DNA of 8,485 nt from Candidatus Cloacimonadota bacterium (GTDB lineage Bacteria > Cloacimonadota > Cloacimonadia > Cloacimonadales > TCS61): assembly GCA_030626645.1 (NCBI GenBank), contig DAOUTP010000064.1, positions 1-8,485 on the forward strand, in the 5' to 3' direction. Made by a program: the position numbers and the translations under genes. The first letter of the stretch is position 1. Every line of letters begins with the position of its first letter. Positions 6,000 to 8,485 of this stretch are shown here, piece by piece. The notes under the pieces are model-generated. The model saw only the letters and a list, made by a program, of their open reading frames with translations, ran no database searches and was not told the origin of the DNA.

Positions 6000-8485
6000 A
6001 TGAAACAAATTTTTGTACTTTTAATATTATCTATAATTTCAATCTCTAGTGCGATCAACTTCGATATTTCAGGAAATTCAATTCAAATATCCGGAAATTT
6101 TAATAACCTCGAATTATCCGAGCAACTCATACAAAATGATACTTTTATGCAAGTTCAAATAAAGGATTGCGTCTCTTCTGGAAAAGTTGGGGAACCGCAG
6201 TTACCAATCTATACTAAATTCATTGATCTCCCTGATTTCGGGAATTATATTTTAGAAAACATCTCATATGATGAGAAAATCATCGAACTGGATAAAGCAA
6301 TTTTACCTTCAGGTCTTCTGAATGACGAAGATATAAATTCAGGCGAATATCAGCGGGACGAATGGCTTCCTTCAGATATCGTAACAATAAGTGATCCAAG
6401 TATTATGGGTGCGTACAGATTCTCGCAGATTGCTGTGTCTCCTATACAATATAATTCATTTCAAAATAAAATTAGAATAATTGAGAATATCGAAATTAAA
6501 CTAATATTGGATGAAACTAACACAAAAAATCCGAAATTAAAACAAAGTAATATTAATTCATTTTCCAATATTGCCAAATCATTGATTAATGGCAGTAACC
6601 CCTTAAGAACAGAGCAAAATGGGAAATATCTCTTTATTGTTCAAGATGATACGGCATCACTTTTAGAACCGCTTCTTAGATGGAAAGAAAAACTGGGTTA
6701 CAAAACCAGAGTTGCAACTTTATCTGAAACTGGCAATACTGCGAATGCCATTAAAAACTTCATCCAAAATGCTTATGATAATTGGGAAATCCCTCCTGAA
6801 TATGTTGTATTAGTCGGTGATGTTGATGGTTCTATTGTTGTCCCAGCATTCTATGTGCAAGGCTATTTAACTCCCTGGGATGTAAGTGATCATAGCTATT
6901 CTCTTCTGGAAGGTGATGATTATTTTCCAGATATATTTGTTGGCCGTTTTTCTGTTCGTTCACAATTAGAATTGAATACGATCATTAGTAAAATAATAAA
7001 TTATGAGAGTGATTCATTAATTGCAGATGATTGGCAGAACAAAGCTCTAATGTTGGGTTGTGTTGTTGACTGGTGGGAATTCTATTCTGGAAGAGAAACT
7101 GTGATGGCTGTTCGGGAAAAACTTCTGGATTTTGAATTTACAGCTGTAGACACATTCATCTCTCCATATCAAAATAATATGAGCTCATTAATTAATATGA
7201 TAAATGGGGGTTATACATTTTTAAATTACCGCGGATATGGAGCTCCGAGCTACTGGTGGGGAAATTATGGTGATCTATTTAATATAAATGGGATTCATTC
7301 TTTGAATAACGGGTTTAAACTGCCAATGGTAACAAGCATGACCTGTGGAGGTGGAGATTTTGCAAGTACTAGTTATCCTTCCTGTTTTGGAGAAACCTGG
7401 CTTACTGCAGGCTCACCTTCAGATCCTAAAGGAGCTATCGGTTTTATAGGACCAAGTGAACACGATACAAAAACACCATTTAATAATGCAAATGATATGG
7501 GAATATACCAGGGTATTACCCAGGAAGGCATAACAAGATGTGGTGAAATGATGCTGCGGGGAAAGATGGAACTTTACAATAACTATCCATACTGTCATGC
7601 TTGGGGAAACGCAAATAATTCCGATCAATTCTATTTCTATGTTTATAATCTTTTAGGTGATCCGGGATTACAGGTTCTCACTGACACACCCAAGTCATTT
7701 GAAATGATTTACCAGGAAGAGATCCCATCAGGTTCAAATTATATCGAGGTTCAAATTGATTTTGAAGAGGAAGATAAATCGGGTTTTACAATTGCTATTA
7801 CTAATACCGATAGTCTTATTACAGTAGGAATTTCTGATGAGTTCGGAATTGCAAGCATCCCCCTGCAATTGGAAGCTGGTACATATTCCGTTACAGCTTC
7901 CAAATATCAGTTCATACCTATAACCAGTGAGTTAACAGTTGTTGATGAGGATATTGTAAGACTTGACGATTATACATGTTCGGATATTTTCCCGGGTGAA
8001 GTTGTCAATATTTCTGCCAGTATCCAGAATTCAGGCAGTACTCCAGCAAATGATCTGGAGTTCGAAATATCAACAGATGAAGATTTTATCGAAATTTTAT
8101 CAGGTTTAAACACATTGGGTTCTTTAAATGCTGGTGCGTTTACCAGTTGTGATTTCGAAGTAGAACTTGATCCCTTGTGGCGTGATGGAATACAGGGTGA
8201 AATATTCTTAAATATTTTATCTGATATTGGTGAAAATACATTTTATATGCCGCTTGAGATCATATCACCACAATTCACAATTTCAGATCTTATTGTAGAT
8301 GAACCGAATGGATATTTGCTTCAAAATTCAAATGCCAGTTTCGATCTTGAACTTTTAAACAGTGGAAATTATGATGCCGAAGCAACATCTATTCAACTTA
8401 TTGCAATGTCTGGCAATTATGATATATTAAGCAATAATGCAACCTGTCCATCTATTTTAATGGGAGAAACCGGACTTACCGAAAC
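6000..8485 (+). CDS. Gingipain-like C25 family secreted protein with Ig-like repeats (runs off right edge)
   Basis: An uninterrupted frame of 828 codons runs to the window end with no stop. A signal peptide (MKQIFVLLILSIISISSA, cleavage near 18) leads a propeptide-like region (about 20-205) with GEPQLPIYTKFIDLP at 64-78. The C25 domain (about 208-560) has a Rossmann-like start (GKYLFIVQDD, then RWKEKLGYKTRV), VVLVGDVDG, DDYFPDIFVGRF, the FLNYRGYGA block and SMTCGGGDF, and ends in LLGDPGLQV (551-559). C449 aligns with the nucleophile Cys of gingipains, while Y413 stands where the catalytic His of NY-x-GHG is expected, so peptidase activity is doubtful. An Ig-like domain (about 564-650) is followed by two CARDB-like Ig modules (about 656-755 and 758 to the edge). 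Family members are secreted cysteine peptidases, often exported by T9SS; a sorting domain would lie beyond the window. Surface or extracellular location is inferred. A sigma-54-type promoter lies directly upstream. Confidence 0.85.
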   Translation, partial: MKQIFVLLILSIISISSAINFDISGNSIQISGNFNNLELSEQLIQNDTFMQVQIKDCVSSGKVGEPQLPIYTKFIDLPDFGNYILENISYDEKIIELDKAILPSGLLNDEDINSGEYQRDEWLPSDIVTISDPSIMGAYRFSQIAVSPIQYNSFQNKIRIIENIEIKLILDETNTKNPKLKQSNINSFSNIAKSLINGSNPLRTEQNGKYLFIVQDDTASLLEPLLRWKEKLGYKTRVATLSETGNTANAIKNFIQNAYDNWEIPPEYVVLVGDVDGSIVVPAFYVQGYLTPWDVSDHSYSLLEGDDYFPDIFVGRFSVRSQLELNTIISKIINYESDSLIADDWQNKALMLGCVVDWWEFYSGRETVMAVREKLLDFEFTAVDTFISPYQNNMSSLINMINGGYTFLNYRGYGAPSYWWGNYGDLFNINGIHSLNNGFKLPMVTSMTCGGGDFASTSYPSCFGETWLTAGSPSDPKGAIGFIGPSEHDTKTPFNNANDMGIYQGITQEGITRCGEMMLRGKMELYNNYPYCHAWGNANNSDQFYFYVYNLLGDPGLQVLTDTPKSFEMIYQEEIPSGSNYIEVQIDFEEEDKSGFTIAITNTDSLITVGISDEFGIASIPLQLEAGTYSVTASKYQFIPITSELTVVDEDIVRLDDYTCSDIFPGEVVNISASIQNSGSTPANDLEFEISTDEDFIEILSGLNTLGSLNAGAFTSCDFEVELDPLWRDGIQGEIFLNILSDIGENTFYMPLEIISPQFTISDLIVDEPNGYLLQNSNASFDLELLNSGNYDAEATSIQLIAMSGNYDILSNNATCPSILMGETGLTE

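Noticed and set aside
7419..7628. 69-codon open frame antisense to the C25-like gene
   Set aside because: It lies fully inside a well-supported domain, has no Shine-Dalgarno or recognisable motif, and its composition looks like a reverse-strand shadow.

Overview
This AT-rich window (roughly one third G+C by eye) looks like chromosomal DNA of a double-membraned, FCB-superphylum-type bacterium. The best guess is Candidatus Cloacimonadota or a close neighbour such as Ignavibacteriota, Marinimicrobia or KSB1-type lineages. The evidence is a Lol lipoprotein-release operon, which implies an outer membrane. There is also a large secreted protein ending in a type A T9SS-like sorting domain (YPNPFNP ... 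VYNIKGQKV ... GIYFYKM), and a long gingipain-like (peptidase family C25) protein. The phylum is inferred from gene style only; no rRNA or marker gene is present.

Layout: five protein-coding genes form two divergent groups around a 127-bp regulatory gap at 2760-2886. On the minus strand, reading leftward, are a LolC/LolE-type permease (2759-1530), its LolD ATPase (1507-830, TTG start with a clear Shine-Dalgarno) and the first 271 codons of an AsmA/TamB-like protein (813 to the left edge). These genes are 16-22 nt apart and read as one envelope-biogenesis operon: lipoprotein extraction from the inner membrane plus a periplasm-spanning AsmA/TamB-type protein.

On the plus strand are two large exported proteins. 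The first (2887-5901) is a 1004-residue protein: signal peptide, carbohydrate-binding-like beta domain, PKD domain, CapA/PgsA-type metallophosphatase-fold domain, a second carbohydrate-binding-like domain and a C-terminal sorting domain. The second (6000 to the right edge, incomplete, at least 828 residues) is a C25 gingipain-like protein with signal peptide, propeptide-like region, C25 domain and repeated Ig-like domains. Its expected nucleophile Cys is present (C449), but the residue aligned to the catalytic His of the family NY-x-GHG motif is Tyr (Y413).

Regulation: a near-consensus sigma-54 (-24/-12) promoter, TGGCTCG-N4-TTGC, lies at 5951-5965, correctly placed just upstream of the C25-like gene. 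A weaker sequence with the same spacing (TGG-N10-TTGT overall) lies upstream of the CapA-like gene, where it overlaps one arm of a perfect 9-bp inverted repeat. A plausible but unproven reading is that the two surface proteins are under RpoN control, while the divergent Lol/AsmA operon is housekeeping. No tRNA, rRNA, CRISPR, insertion sequence or phage signature was seen. No intergenic stretch exceeds 127 bp.
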